From: an uncultured Clostridium sp.
GTDB lineage: Bacteria > Bacillota > Clostridia > TANB77 > CAG-508
DNA length: 61,019 nt
Assembly: GCA_947388675.1 (NCBI GenBank)
Contig: CANDRW010000007.1
Location: forward strand, 1 to 61,019
Direction of reading: 5' to 3'
Both the position numbers and the translations under genes were made by a program. Below, piece by piece: positions 44,474 to 53,831 of the stretch. Numbering within the stretch: the first letter of the stretch is position 1; the number at the start of each line of letters is the position of its first letter. The notes under the pieces were generated by a model. That model was not told the origin of the DNA and searched no databases. It saw nothing but the letters and a program-made list of their open reading frames with translations.

Positions 44474-46580
44474 GAACATTAGCCTCTAAATCTTTCATAT
44501 TCAAGTTAATTCTACCTTGGTCATCAATTTCAGAAACTTTAACAGTAACTTCATCTCCTACATTTAATACATCTTCTACTTTTTCAACTCTTTTGCTAGA
44601 AATTTTAGAAATGTGTAGTAATCCTTCATTTCCTCCACCTAAGTCTACAAAAGCTCCAAAGTTCATAATTCTACTAACTTTTCCTGTATAGATATTTCCT
44701 GCTTCGATGACTTTTGAAACATCTAAAATCATATCCATCGCTTTTTGGCAACTAGCTGTATCAGTTCCATAAACAAATACTTTTCCATCATCAGAAATAT
44801 CAATTTTAACACCTGTTGCGTCAATAATCTTATTAATCATTTTTCCGCTAGGTCCAATAACATCTTTAATCTTATCTGTTCTAATCACTGTTGTCATAAT
44901 TTTTGGTGCATATTTTGAAATATCTTCTCTCGGCTTATTAATTACTGGTAGCATAATATCATCTAAGATATGGTCTCTCGCTACTTTTGTTCTTTCAAAT
45001 GCTTCTTTAATAATATCATATGTTAGTCCATCAATTTTAATGTCTACTTGGATAGCAGTAATACCATCTTTTGTTCCACCAACTTTAAAATCCATATCTC
45101 CAAAGAAATCTTCAATTCCTTGAATATCAGTAAGCATAATATATCTGTTTGGGTCATTTTTATCTGTTACAAGTCCTGTTGAAATACCTGCTACTGGCTT
45201 TTTAATTGGAACACCTGCATCCATTAATGCTAAAGTGCTTCCACAAATACTTGCTTGTGATGTTGAACCATTAGAAGATAACACTTCTGATACAACACGA
45301 ATAGCATATGGGAACTCGTCTTCTGAAGGAATTACTGGAACTAATGCTTTTTCAGCTAATGCTCCATGTCCTACTTCTCTTCTTCCCGGACCTCTTGAAG
45401 GTCTTGCTTCACCTACACTGTATGATGGGAAGTTATATTGATGCATATATCTTTTTGCATCTTCTTCGTCTAATCCATCTAGCATTTGTTCTTCACTTTT
45501 CATTCCCAATGTTACAATAGACATAACTTGAGTTTGTCCTCTTGTAAAAATAGCACTTCCATGAACTCTTGGAAGTAGACCTACTTCACAAGATAAAGGT
45601 CTAATTTCATCTATTGCTCTTCCGTCTGGGCGCTTATGCTCCTCTAGAATCATTTTTCTAACACATGCTTTTTCTAAGTCATGTACACTATCTGCAATAT
45701 CCGTTTTCTTTTCTTCTGCTACTTCTTCTCCATATTTTTCTACAAAGTAAGCAGTAATATCCTCTGTGATTTTTTCTACATTGGCATCTCTTACAGTCTT
45801 ATCAATAGCTTGTACATCTTGATACATTCTATTCTCAAAATTTTCTTTAATTTCTGCATATACTTCTGGGTCTGTTGCAAAAGATTTATATTCAAATTTT
45901 GGTTTTCCAATTTCATTTTTGATATCTATAATAAAGTTACAAATCTTTTTAATTTCCACATGTGCTTGTTTAATAGCTTCTAACATAATTTCATTAGAAA
46001 TTTCGTCAGCACCTGCTTCAATCATAGTAATTTTTTCTAAAGTTCCTGCTACTGTTAAAGTTAATCTACTTTTTTCTCTTTGTGCTAAAGTAGGATTGAT
46101 TATAATTTGGTGATCCACATATCCAACATTTACTGCTGCTGTTGGTCCGCCAAATGGAATATCAGAAATAGATAATGCAGCTGACGCACCAATCATAGCA
46201 CATACTTCTGGGCTATTATCAGGCTCTACTGATAATACAGTTGCTACTACGCAAGTATCATTTCTAAAATCCTTTGGGAATAGTGGTCTTAATGGTCTGT
46301 CAATTGCTCTTGAAGTTAAAATAGCTTTGTCAGCTGGTTTTCCTTCTCTTTTTGTAAATCCTCCAGGGATTTTTCCTACTGAATATAATTTTTCTTCATA
46401 ATCTACTGATAATGGGAAAAAGTCAATTCCCTCTTTTGGTTCTTTTGCTGATGTTACATTGACCATAACAACAGTTTCTCCATAACGAACCATAACACTT
46501 CCGTTTGCAAGTTCTGCAATTTTTCCTGTTTCAATTGTTAATTTCCTTCCTGCTAATTCTGTTTCATACATTTTAAACAT
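44469..46580 (-). CDS. pnp: Polyribonucleotide nucleotidyltransferase
   Basis: PNPase degrades RNA 3' to 5' with phosphate. It has 703 residues: first RNase PH domain (about 10-220, with GGFTKREGKP and SRAIDRPLRPLFP), a helical linker, second RNase PH domain (about 320-550, with RPDGRAIDEIRPL, HGSAIFTRGQTQ and ITDIQGIEDFFGDMDFKVGG-type LTDIQGIEDFFGDMDFK), then KH (PSGKMINKIIDATG) and S1 (GKVSRIMNFGAFVDLGGGNEGLLHIS) RNA-binding domains. GAAAGG precedes the start. It follows rpsO in the usual order. Confidence 0.97.
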   Translation of the reverse strand: MFKMYETELAGRKLTIETGKIAELANGSVMVRYGETVVMVNVTSAKEPKEGIDFFPLSVDYEEKLYSVGKIPGGFTKREGKPADKAILTSRAIDRPLRPLFPKDFRNDTCVVATVLSVEPDNSPEVCAMIGASAALSISDIPFGGPTAAVNVGYVDHQIIINPTLAQREKSRLTLTVAGTLEKITMIEAGADEISNEIMLEAIKQAHVEIKKICNFIIDIKNEIGKPKFEYKSFATDPEVYAEIKENFENRMYQDVQAIDKTVRDANVEKITEDITAYFVEKYGEEVAEEKKTDIADSVHDLEKACVRKMILEEHKRPDGRAIDEIRPLSCEVGLLPRVHGSAIFTRGQTQVMSIVTLGMKSEEQMLDGLDEEDAKRYMHQYNFPSYSVGEARPSRGPGRREVGHGALAEKALVPVIPSEDEFPYAIRVVSEVLSSNGSTSQASICGSTLALMDAGVPIKKPVAGISTGLVTDKNDPNRYIMLTDIQGIEDFFGDMDFKVGGTKDGITAIQVDIKIDGLTYDIIKEAFERTKVARDHILDDIMLPVINKPREDISKYAPKIMTTVIRTDKIKDVIGPSGKMINKIIDATGVKIDISDDGKVFVYGTDTASCQKAMDMILDVSKVIEAGNIYTGKVSRIMNFGAFVDLGGGNEGLLHISKISSKRVEKVEDVLNVGDEVTVKVSEIDDQGRINLNMKDLEANVQ

Positions 46581-47015
46581 AAATTTTTCCTTTCTGACAA
46601 ATACTTGTCCTTAAAAATTGCTTAAGTTCTAGGAAAGTACATATGTAATATGTACTTAAAGTAGAAATTAAGTATGCGAACGTTATAAATTCTTAATAAC
46701 TTGTTAGTTAGAATTTGTTAGTTCGTAATATTTAAAACAATACAAAATTAGCGTAACCTCTATTATAAGCTACTTTGATTTATAGTTCATAATACAAGCT
46801 ACATTCTAATTTTAATATTGCTTTAGTCTTATTTAGTATAGCTAAAATTCTTTCTTTTTATCCTAAAAATACAGAAAATACGACTCTTAAATAAATTGAC
46901 AAAATGGGCATTTACTTTTTAATGTAGAAATGCCCATTTTTGCCTAATTATTGTGAAACAATAAGGTTATTGGGTACCCAACTGCAATCTTTGATTGCTA
47001 TGTTGGATCAGATCC
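46581..47015 (-). promoter_or_regulatory. rpsO-pnp intergenic region with hairpins
   Basis: No gene is visible in this 435-base stretch. A terminator hairpin (AAAATGGGCATTT/AAATGCCCATTTT, 46,901-46,940) follows rpsO. Between it and the rpsO stop lies a folded segment in which AATAAGG pairs with CCTTATT and encloses GCAATCTTTGATTGC and TTGGGTACCCAA. The remaining 300 bases are the AT-rich leader of pnp; pnp leaders are often targets of autoregulation, but no known site is recognised. Confidence 0.55.
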
Positions 47016-47279
47016 TTATTTTCTTAAACCTAATTTTTCAACAATATCTCTGTATCTTTGAATATCTTTCTTAGCTAAGTAGTTAAGTAAGTTTCTTCTT
47101 GCACCTACCATTTTTAAAAGTCCTCTTCTAGAGTGGTTGTCCTTCATGTGAACTTTTAGGTGAGCTGTTAATTCATTGATTCTTTCTGTTAAAAGAGCGA
47201 TTTGAACTTCTGGTGATCCAGTATCTTTATCATCTCTTCTATGAGTTTCAATAATTTCTTGTTTTCTTTCCTTTGTCAT
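47016..47279 (-). CDS. rpsO: Ribosomal protein S15
   Basis: S15 is a primary binder of 16S rRNA in the small subunit. It has 87 residues and the family features [55 protein letters not shown] and [20 protein letters not shown] precedes the ATG. It has its own promoter (47,382-47,410) and lies upstream of pnp, an order common in bacteria. Confidence 0.97.
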   Translation of the reverse strand: MTKERKQEIIETHRRDDKDTGSPEVQIALLTERINELTAHLKVHMKDNHSRRGLLKMVGARRNLLNYLAKKDIQRYRDIVEKLGLRK

Positions 47280-47381
47280 TTTTGTTTCCTCCTTATTTCT
47301 ATTTGCCTTAAACTGAGTGCTAAGTTGGAGTTTGTTCCCTTAGACTAAGTAAAAGGTATCTAGCTTTCTTAAGCCTTCTAT

Positions 47382-47410
47382 ATAATAGCATAAATGTTTT
47401 AAAAAAGCAA
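47382..47410 (-). promoter_or_regulatory. Promoter of rpsO
   Basis: On the minus strand TTGCTT (47,410-47,405) and TATTAT (47,387-47,382) are 17 bases apart, about 100 bases before the start codon. Confidence 0.6.
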
Positions 47411-47439
47411 TACTTTTCAAGCAATTCATTCGTAAGAAC

Positions 47440-47515
47440 ATTTGTTTTTGATAGTCGTAGGCTACGCTATGGCAGGTGTTCGCTTTTCTCACCTTGTGCG
47501 GACTGCACTTTTCTT
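47440..47515 (-). repeat. Structured repeat family A, copy 3
   Basis: Read on the minus strand it shows GTCCGCACAAGG-TGAG, GCGAACACCTGCC, an ATAGCGTAG/CTACGACTAT hairpin and ATCAAAAACAA, matching the plan of copies 1 and 2. Its first part overlaps the last codons of the neighbouring membrane glycosyltransferase gene. Confidence 0.55.
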
Positions 47516-49018
47516 ATAGATGAATTCCTTTAATTTACTTTTATTACAGCAAATACTTGCCACAGGCATTAAAATGATAATATATGGAATGATATATCTT
47601 GATTTCGCTTCCCATAAAATGTGAAATGCAAAACCACCAATAAAAATAGTAATTAAGAATAATACTTCTAAGGATAATTTTTTTCTATTTTGTATTAACA
47701 CAATCAAACTACAAATTGTGATAATCAATAGTACTACCTTTTGATAAAATTCTAATGGTCTGCTCAAATTTTCTATTGGATCATTTTCCTTTGAAAGGTT
47801 GCTACACACTGTTGCATAAGTATTTTCTGCCCACATAGAAGCAATTTTATCTGTATAAAATTGAAAAGTATATCCTATATTTCTTGAGAAATAATTTAAT
47901 CTTTCTTTTATTTTATCTGGATATTCTTCTTTCGCTTTTTCAGGATTTTTCAGTGCATACTCTCCTATTTCTTCTTTATACCACCCATTAGCTCTCGGTC
48001 CCTCTTCCATTGCCATCCAAAAATAACTAATTGTTGGATATGTTTTGGTCTTATCTAACCCTAATTTATATATGTAATAATTCTTAACTAAAGTAGTGGG
48101 AAGAATAGAAATTACCACAAATACTATTATCAACATAAAATTCAGTATGCGTTCTTTCCAAACATTCTTCTTAAACTCTTTACACATATAAAATAATAAG
48201 TACATGACTGTTGCAATAATAAATATCAAATTGTTCATTCGCATCATGTAGGCTATCATCATAAAAATTGATGATAGTATTAGATACTTCCACTTTTTAC
48301 TTTCAGCATATTTCATTGTAAAATATACGCTAAATAAACATAAAGCTAAACTTGGTACATCACCATAAATAAAATTTGAAAGCATTATCAATGGAAAGAA
48401 CGTTAAACTCAACGTAAATAGTAACACTTTATTTGTTGGATGCTTTTTATGAATTTGTTGGCTTATCTTATACAAGCCATAAATAGTCAAACAATTGCAT
48501 ACGATGTTAATTAATCTTAATACAACAATATACAAATCTGTATGAAATATCCTAAAGCAAAGATGAAATATAAATGCTAAACCAATTTGTTGAGTATATG
48601 CTTGCACATACTCACTCAAAGGAATCCCTGCATAAGTTACATTTGGTAAAAATTCTGTTAAATCTCCTCTATAAAAGGTTTGTGCTAAATTACAAACATG
48701 AACTTGGTCTCCTCCTACTCCTATTCTCACTAAAGCAACCCACAAGATATTAAGTATAACATACACTACACAAGCTACTATTAATATGATTTTTTTCTTT
48801 TTCTTGCTTTTGGTACCTTCCTTCTCAAAATATTTGTCCAATTTCTGGGTTCCCAAAAATATAAAGCCACCTATTAAAGCAAGTCCTACAATATAAATTA
48901 TATTATGCCATTCTATCGTAATATGTTCCTTAGCATCTAAATGAGCAGTAAATAGCACATTCAGTAAAATAATGATTGCTAAAAATATTACTCCAAATAT
49001 ATAAACTATCTTTTTCAT
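47489..49018 (-). CDS. Multipass membrane glycosyltransferase, GT39-like
   Basis: The protein has 509 residues and about twelve membrane helices. An external loop near residues 100-150 carries RIGVGGDQVHVCNLAQTFYRGD and SEYVQAYTQQIGLAF, resembling clostridial membrane mannosyl/galactosyltransferase-type proteins. A large extracytoplasmic segment with WYKEEIGEYALKNPEKAKEEYP lies near 345. The last codons (SAVRTR) are written in repeat family A DNA, so the natural C-terminus has probably been replaced. Confidence 0.7.
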   Translation of the reverse strand: MKKIVYIFGVIFLAIIILLNVLFTAHLDAKEHITIEWHNIIYIVGLALIGGFIFLGTQKLDKYFEKEGTKSKKKKKIILIVACVVYVILNILWVALVRIGVGGDQVHVCNLAQTFYRGDLTEFLPNVTYAGIPLSEYVQAYTQQIGLAFIFHLCFRIFHTDLYIVVLRLINIVCNCLTIYGLYKISQQIHKKHPTNKVLLFTLSLTFFPLIMLSNFIYGDVPSLALCLFSVYFTMKYAESKKWKYLILSSIFMMIAYMMRMNNLIFIIATVMYLLFYMCKEFKKNVWKERILNFMLIIVFVVISILPTTLVKNYYIYKLGLDKTKTYPTISYFWMAMEEGPRANGWYKEEIGEYALKNPEKAKEEYPDKIKERLNYFSRNIGYTFQFYTDKIASMWAENTYATVCSNLSKENDPIENLSRPLEFYQKVVLLIITICSLIVLIQNRKKLSLEVLFLITIFIGGFAFHILWEAKSRYIIPYIIILMPVASICCNKSKLKEFIYKKSAVRTR

Positions 49019-49053
49019 TTCTTCCCCTTATTTTTTCTTCATCTAATTAATTT

Positions 49054-50398
49054 CTATATCCTTTTTACTAATTCTTGATAGATATCTCCTTTTTCTTCAA
49101 AATTTTTAAAAAATCCGTAACTTGCTGCAGCTGGTGATAGTAAACAACTCTTTCCTTTTGTCGTCACTTGCTTAGCTGTCAGTACCGCTTCTTCCATAGT
49201 ATTTACTAGATAAGTTTTCTTTTCTATCTTATTAGCAATGTCATACCCCGTTTTTGGCATGCAAATAATATGGTTCATTTTACTTTGATTAATAAATTCT
49301 ATTAGTTCTGTATAATCAATTCCCCTATCCATACCTCCAATAATTAAAGTATCTACATTTTGAAGCGCCTTAACCGCTTCTATGGTTGCTTTTGGAATAG
49401 TAGCAATACTATTATCATAATAAGATACTCCATTATAGTTTCCGACCAATTGTAATCTATGTCTTAAGGGGTCAAATTGACTAATTGTCTTAGCTGTCTT
49501 TTTTGCATCTAATTCTAAAATCTCTGAAACACCCAACGCAAACATAATATTATTTAAAATATAGTCTCCTACTAACTTACGTGGTTCTTGTGTATCATAG
49601 ATTGGCTTATCTCCCCAAAATATAGTATTGTCTTTCAAATAAATTTTACTTTTCACTTTTCCTAAAAAGCTAACAGCATATTCTTTACCCCTTGCTTTTT
49701 CTAATACCTTTTGTATGGTTTCATTATCTGCATTATATAAGAAGTAGTCTTCCTCTTTTTGGTATTTATAGATATTACATTTTGCTTTTGCATATTCTTC
49801 ATAAGAGTTATAGTGGTCTAAATGATCTGGAAAAATATTTAGTAATATTGCAATATCAGGAGATGTTTTCATATATTCTAATTGATGTGATGACATTTCC
49901 AAAACAACAATCATGTCTTCTTTCAATTCTTCTATATAATCAAATACAGGTACACCAATATTCCCTAATAACACACTTTTTTTCTCTTGGTCTTGTAGTA
50001 TTTGATGAATTAATGTACTAGTTGTGCTTTTTCCCTTTGTTCCTGTAACACCAATCGTAAAAACATCAAAAAATTCTAATAGTAGTTCTAATTGAGAAGT
50101 AATTTTATGAGCATATTCAGATATATCCATCCCTACAAACGAAATTCCTGGCGCTTTTATAATCACATCATACTCTTCTAGGTGTTCTAAATATTCTTCT
50201 CCGTGAATAGCATATAATATTTTTATCATTTTGTAATAGTTCTTCTGTTTGTTCAAAATTTTCCTTTTGGTCTACAATATAAATTAACTGTTCTTTTAAA
50301 TAATTTCTAATTAGTTTATAAGTAGATTTTCCTTCTCTACCAAAACCTAATATCATTACTTTTTTATCTTTCAAATAGTTCACTAATTCTGTAATCAT
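49054..50398 (-). CDS. murD: MurD-type UDP-MurNAc-L-Ala:glutamate ligase, read through a CGG +1 shift
   Basis: MurD adds glutamate to UDP-MurNAc-L-alanine in the cytoplasm and is essential. The first frame starts at 50,398 (KKVMILGFGREGKSTYKLI) and reaches residue 65, ICYS, where it meets CGG and would end 12 codons later. Skipping the C gives Gly-Glu-Glu-Tyr-Leu and continues with VIIKAPGIS, the ATP loop GVTGTKGKSTTSTLIHQIL near 113, EMSSHQLEY, NIFPDHLDHY and DPLRHRLQLVG to 49,054. The joined protein has 447 residues, normal for MurD. The neighbouring murL suggests that it may be MurD2-like, using L-glutamate. Confidence 0.9.
50200..50203 (-). other. CGGA recoding site in murD
   Basis: The zero frame reads TAT TCA CGG AGA AGA; the productive frame reads TAT TCA (C) GGA GAA GAA. 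No other in-frame CGG occurs in the gene. Confidence 0.85.
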
Positions 50399-50474
50399 TC
50401 TTTTCTACCTTTCTCTTGTAAAAAACAAATTGGTTTCTATGTCAAGTACCTACCTAAATGTAGTTGACTTAGAA

Positions 50475-51842
50475 TTAAAGAATCTCTTTTCTTAACCATT
50501 CATTTTGCTCTTTTGTTAAATAATTCTCCTCATTATACCTTTTGGTAATATCTTCTGTCATATCTGCCAACTCATAATGTTCTTTATAATATTGTAATAA
50601 ATATGGCAATGTTTGATGTTTTTGTCCTAAATCCATTATAACTTTACTAACTGCAAAATTTACTTCTTCAAAAGTCCCTACACAATCAAATGGTTTTGTT
50701 TGTCTATTTCCTGTTAATTCTAAAAATATATCCAATAATTCTTGTTTTTCAAATAAATCTTCTCCAAAAATATGAATTAGTTTTTCAGGGTATAAATAAG
50801 GACTTAAAATAATGTAGGCAAATAAACATTTAGCACAATTACAACACCATTTCCATTCTTTTTCCTTGCTTCCCACATTACAACTTTTAAAGGTAGAATG
50901 ATACTTTTCATGTTTTGCAAATAGTTTCGCAATTTGTAATTCATTTAAAGGTCTTAAAAAACTAAAATATTTTACTGGTACTTTGAAATACCTAGATGCA
51001 TATTGGTTAAAATCATATTCAAACTCAAAACTCTTAGAATATTGATGATTGACCTTCTCCCCTATAACATTAGATTCATTTGCACTATTTTCATTGGATA
51101 GGGAAATGTATTTCTTGGAAGTCAAATATGCTACAAAATAGGATACAAAAGCAAGCATTGCTGAAAATGGAGTATGTCCGTTAATAAATCCTTTACTATT
51201 TAATTCGATTAATTTTTTATCAATTGTCCTATGTATTTCAATGATATGTTCGTCATCTATTCCTGCAATTTCTGCACATCTCAAAGTAACAGGTTTTGGA
51301 TTAATAATCAAGCAATAATCGTCTTTACTTCTTTTCAATGTTTCTAAAGTAACAACAGAGTCTTTTCCTCCACCAATTGGAATAATATATCCTTCTGATT
51401 TATCTTGTATTTCTGGATATTCTAATACTTCTGTTTTTTTGCATTCTATTTTCATAAAATTTTCTATATCTGTTTGAATTTGATTGCGATAAAAAAGTTC
51501 TCCTAGTCCATAGAAATATAGCTTTTTCCACCAACTAATTTGTTCTTCATTTAGATAACCACATTGAATTATTACTTTAGGAGAACAAGTACATTTCCAA
51601 TAACTAATAAGTTCCACCATTCCTATATGAAATATCATATTATTGGCTTGCACTGTATCTAAACTTTTTAAAGGTAATTTCTTTTTATCTATTTGTAATT
51701 TCGGATGAAATTTAGCCAAATTTGGAATTTCAAATTCATATTCTAAATAAATAGTATTTTCATCTTCGTGAACTGAATAACTACGATACCAAAATTCTTG
51801 ATACGTTTCTCTATATTTCTTAAATTCTTCTGATTTATCCAT
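50475..51842 (-). CDS. murL: UDP-MurNAc-L-Ala-L-Glu epimerase MurL
   Basis: MurL uses ATP to epimerise the terminal L-Glu of UDP-MurNAc-L-Ala-L-Glu to D-Glu, an alternative to glutamate racemase plus MurD that was described in Xanthomonas. The protein has 455 residues. An N-terminal domain of about 145 residues is followed by the ATP pyrophosphatase-type loop IIPIGGGKDSVVTLETLKRS near 152 and a Cys cluster with WKWCCNCAKCLFAYIIL near 330. It lies 76 bases upstream of murD on the same strand. Assignment is by recognition of the family pattern. Confidence 0.75.
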   Translation of the reverse strand: MDKSEEFKKYRETYQEFWYRSYSVHEDENTIYLEYEFEIPNLAKFHPKLQIDKKKLPLKSLDTVQANNMIFHIGMVELISYWKCTCSPKVIIQCGYLNEEQISWWKKLYFYGLGELFYRNQIQTDIENFMKIECKKTEVLEYPEIQDKSEGYIIPIGGGKDSVVTLETLKRSKDDYCLIINPKPVTLRCAEIAGIDDEHIIEIHRTIDKKLIELNSKGFINGHTPFSAMLAFVSYFVAYLTSKKYISLSNENSANESNVIGEKVNHQYSKSFEFEYDFNQYASRYFKVPVKYFSFLRPLNELQIAKLFAKHEKYHSTFKSCNVGSKEKEWKWCCNCAKCLFAYIILSPYLYPEKLIHIFGEDLFEKQELLDIFLELTGNRQTKPFDCVGTFEEVNFAVSKVIMDLGQKHQTLPYLLQYYKEHYELADMTEDITKRYNEENYLTKEQNEWLRKEIL

Positions 51843-51904
51843 ACTTTTCCTCTTTCTTTTGATTTCCGCCTTATTATATCCTATTTTTTTAATTGTTACA
51901 ACTA

Positions 51905-53104
51905 CTATGCCATTCTTTGCATTTTTCCCATAGCTTCTAATATTTCTTCTTTTTTTCCAAAAGCTGTTAATCTAAAGTACCCTTCTCCACTTGGTCCGAA
52001 ACCACTTCCTGGCGTTCCTACAATATTTGCTTTTGTAAGTAATTCATCAAAAAATTGCCATGAAGTTTGGTTATTTGGTATTTTAAGCCAAATATATGGT
52101 GAATTTATTCCACCATAAACTTCATACCCTAGCTTTTGTAAACCTTCTCTTAATATTCTTGCATTTTCTCGATAATACCTAATATTTTCTTCAATGCCTT
52201 TTTGACCTTCCTCTGTATAAACTGCTTCTGCTCCTCTTTGCGTAATATATGACACTCCATTAAATTTACAACTACTTCTCCTTTTCCATAAGCTATGAAG
52301 AGAAATTTTATCACCTTGCTTGGTATATCCTACTAATTCTTTTGGAATAACAATATAGGCACATCTAATACCTGTAAATCCTGCTGTTTTGGAAAAGCTT
52401 CTAAATTCAATTGCTACTTCTCTTGCACCTTCAATTTCATATATAGAATGTGGAATATCTTTTTGAGTAATATATTTCTCATAAGCAGAATCAAAAAGTA
52501 AAATAGCTTTATTTTCCCTTGCATAGTCCACCCATATTTTTAATTGTTCTTTCGTTAAAACTGTTCCTGTTGGGTTATTTGGATAGCATAAGTAAATCAG
52601 GTCACATCTTTCTTTTGATAACTCTGGCACAAAGTTATTTTCTTTTGTACAAGGCAAATAAATAATTTTATTTCTTCCTGCAATAATATTACTGTCTAAA
52701 TACACAGGATAAACTGGGTCTGTAATTGCTACTGTATTAGTATTAGCAAATAATTCTGTAATATTGGCTGTATCACATTTAGCTCCATCTGAAATAAAAA
52801 TTTCATCTTTATCTATATGAATTCCTTTTTCGTCATAATCTTCTTTTTGGATTTTTTCTCTTAAGAAATCATAACCTTGTTCTGGTCCATATCCCTTAAA
52901 AGTTTCTATTTGGCTCATTTCTCTACAAGCTTCTTCCATTGCATTTGTAATGCTTAGTGGAAGGGGTTTCGTAACATCTCCTATTCCTAATCTGATAATT
53001 TTCTTATCTGGATATTCTTTTTTGTATTGTTCTATCTTTTGATTAATGGTAGAAAATAGATAATTATCTTTCAAATTTAAAAAGTTTTCATTAATTTGAA
53101 GCAT
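51905..53104 (-). CDS. dapL: LL-diaminopimelate aminotransferase
   Basis: DapL converts tetrahydrodipicolinate directly to LL-diaminopimelate, giving the cross-linking residue and lysine. It has 399 residues. The features are [33 protein letters not shown] near 20-50, [14 protein letters not shown], the PLP-binding YPNNPTGT near 175 and the Schiff-base Lys in [18 protein letters not shown] near 235. GTTAGGAGG precedes the ATG. With murL and murD downstream it forms a peptidoglycan precursor cluster. Confidence 0.93.
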   Translation of the reverse strand: MLQINENFLNLKDNYLFSTINQKIEQYKKEYPDKKIIRLGIGDVTKPLPLSITNAMEEACREMSQIETFKGYGPEQGYDFLREKIQKEDYDEKGIHIDKDEIFISDGAKCDTANITELFANTNTVAITDPVYPVYLDSNIIAGRNKIIYLPCTKENNFVPELSKERCDLIYLCYPNNPTGTVLTKEQLKIWVDYARENKAILLFDSAYEKYITQKDIPHSIYEIEGAREVAIEFRSFSKTAGFTGIRCAYIVIPKELVGYTKQGDKISLHSLWKRRSSCKFNGVSYITQRGAEAVYTEEGQKGIEENIRYYRENARILREGLQKLGYEVYGGINSPYIWLKIPNNQTSWQFFDELLTKANIVGTPGSGFGPSGEGYFRLTAFGKKEEILEAMGKMQRMA

Positions 53105-53123
53105 ATGTCCTCCTAACTAAAAA

Positions 53124-53161
53124 TATCATAAAATGTAATTTTCTCATTACATTTTATGATG
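53124..53161. terminator. Strong hairpin terminator
   Basis: ATCATAAAATGTAAT and ATTACATTTTATGAT form a perfect 15-bp stem around six bases, between the small hypothetical gene and dapL. Confidence 0.85.
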
Positions 53162-53231
53162 TTTTTAAAGGAGTATTCTTAATACTTGCATGTATAGTTT
53201 TATTTTCCACAAATAAAAAGCCAAAATACAT

Positions 53232-53609
53232 TTAAAATATTATTTCATTTTTACTTAATTTGTCTACAAATTCCCTTACTTTACTTGGCTTAATAATGTA
53301 TACTTTCTCTTGTCCACATCCACTAAATTCTTTATTCTTTATAAAAAATCCATAATCTTCTATATTTTGTTGTACTATATCCTTTTGTTGCGCATTATAT
53401 AATTCTATTTGTTTTTGTCTTCTTTTCCAACATAACCATAATTTTGCATTTTCTACATATAACATAACATACTTAAAATTAAGTTCTAAATCAACTTCAC
53501 ATCTAAACTCTTTTTGTCCCAAAGAAGTTTTTGTACTTTTTACAACTAACAAATCAGTATATTCTTTTTCATTAATATACTCCATTAACTTTTTATCCTC
53601 TGTTTGCAT
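53232..53609 (-). CDS. Hypothetical protein
   Basis: The protein has 125 residues and AAGGAGAG before the ATG, so it is probably real. It is charged, soluble and predicted mixed alpha/beta; the middle shows a repeated aromatic pattern (KYVMLYVENAKLWLCWKRRQKQIELY). I do not recognise a family. It is flanked by its own terminator and the tRNA-Phe terminator, so it is monocistronic and is the last chromosomal gene before the prophage. Confidence 0.6.
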   Translation of the reverse strand: MQTEDKKLMEYINEKEYTDLLVVKSTKTSLGQKEFRCEVDLELNFKYVMLYVENAKLWLCWKRRQKQIELYNAQQKDIVQQNIEDYGFFIKNKEFSGCGQEKVYIIKPSKVREFVDKLSKNEIIF

Positions 53610-53647
53610 GCTTATCTCTCCTTATTTTATTACTTTTATACAAACAA

Positions 53648-53671
53648 AAGTCGACTATATTTAGTCGACTT
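53648..53671 (-). terminator. Terminator of tRNA-Phe
   Basis: AAGTCGACTA and TAGTCGACTT form a perfect 10-bp stem followed on the minus strand by TTTTGTTT. In the unoccupied chromosome it would end the tRNA-Asp/tRNA-Phe transcript; the prophage now separates it from the intact tRNA. Confidence 0.8.
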
Positions 53672-53679
53672 CTCTGTTT

Positions 53680-53755
53680 TGGTGCCTCGAACTGGAATCG
53701 AACCAGTGACACAGGGATTTTCAGTCTCCTGCTCTACCAACTGAGCTATGAAGCC
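53680..53755 (-). pseudogene. Hybrid tRNA-Phe remnant at the left prophage end (attL)
   Basis: It matches the intact tRNA-Phe at 60,844-60,919 in 70 of 76 positions. Its 5' acceptor strand GGCTTCA no longer pairs with the 3' strand TCGAGGC, and its anticodon stem has a mismatch. The 3' part on the left is chromosomal; the altered 5' part comes from the phage. A 27-base block identical in both copies (53,700-53,726 and 60,864-60,890), containing the anticodon loop, is the probable crossover core. Confidence 0.85.
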
Positions 53756-53831
53756 ATAAGTTTGCACCAAAGATTTTCAGTTATTCGTAACGTTTTTTTA
53801 TGAATTTATTTTTTTGAAAGGAATTAAAATT

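Noticed and set aside
44267-44479. A 70-codon minus-strand frame after pnp
   Set aside because: It lies over structured repeat family B, and the shared blocks keep secondary structure rather than a reading frame.
53680-53755. A second functional tRNA-Phe
   Set aside because: Acceptor and anticodon stems have mismatches that the 60,844-60,919 copy lacks, and it coincides with the left prophage boundary.
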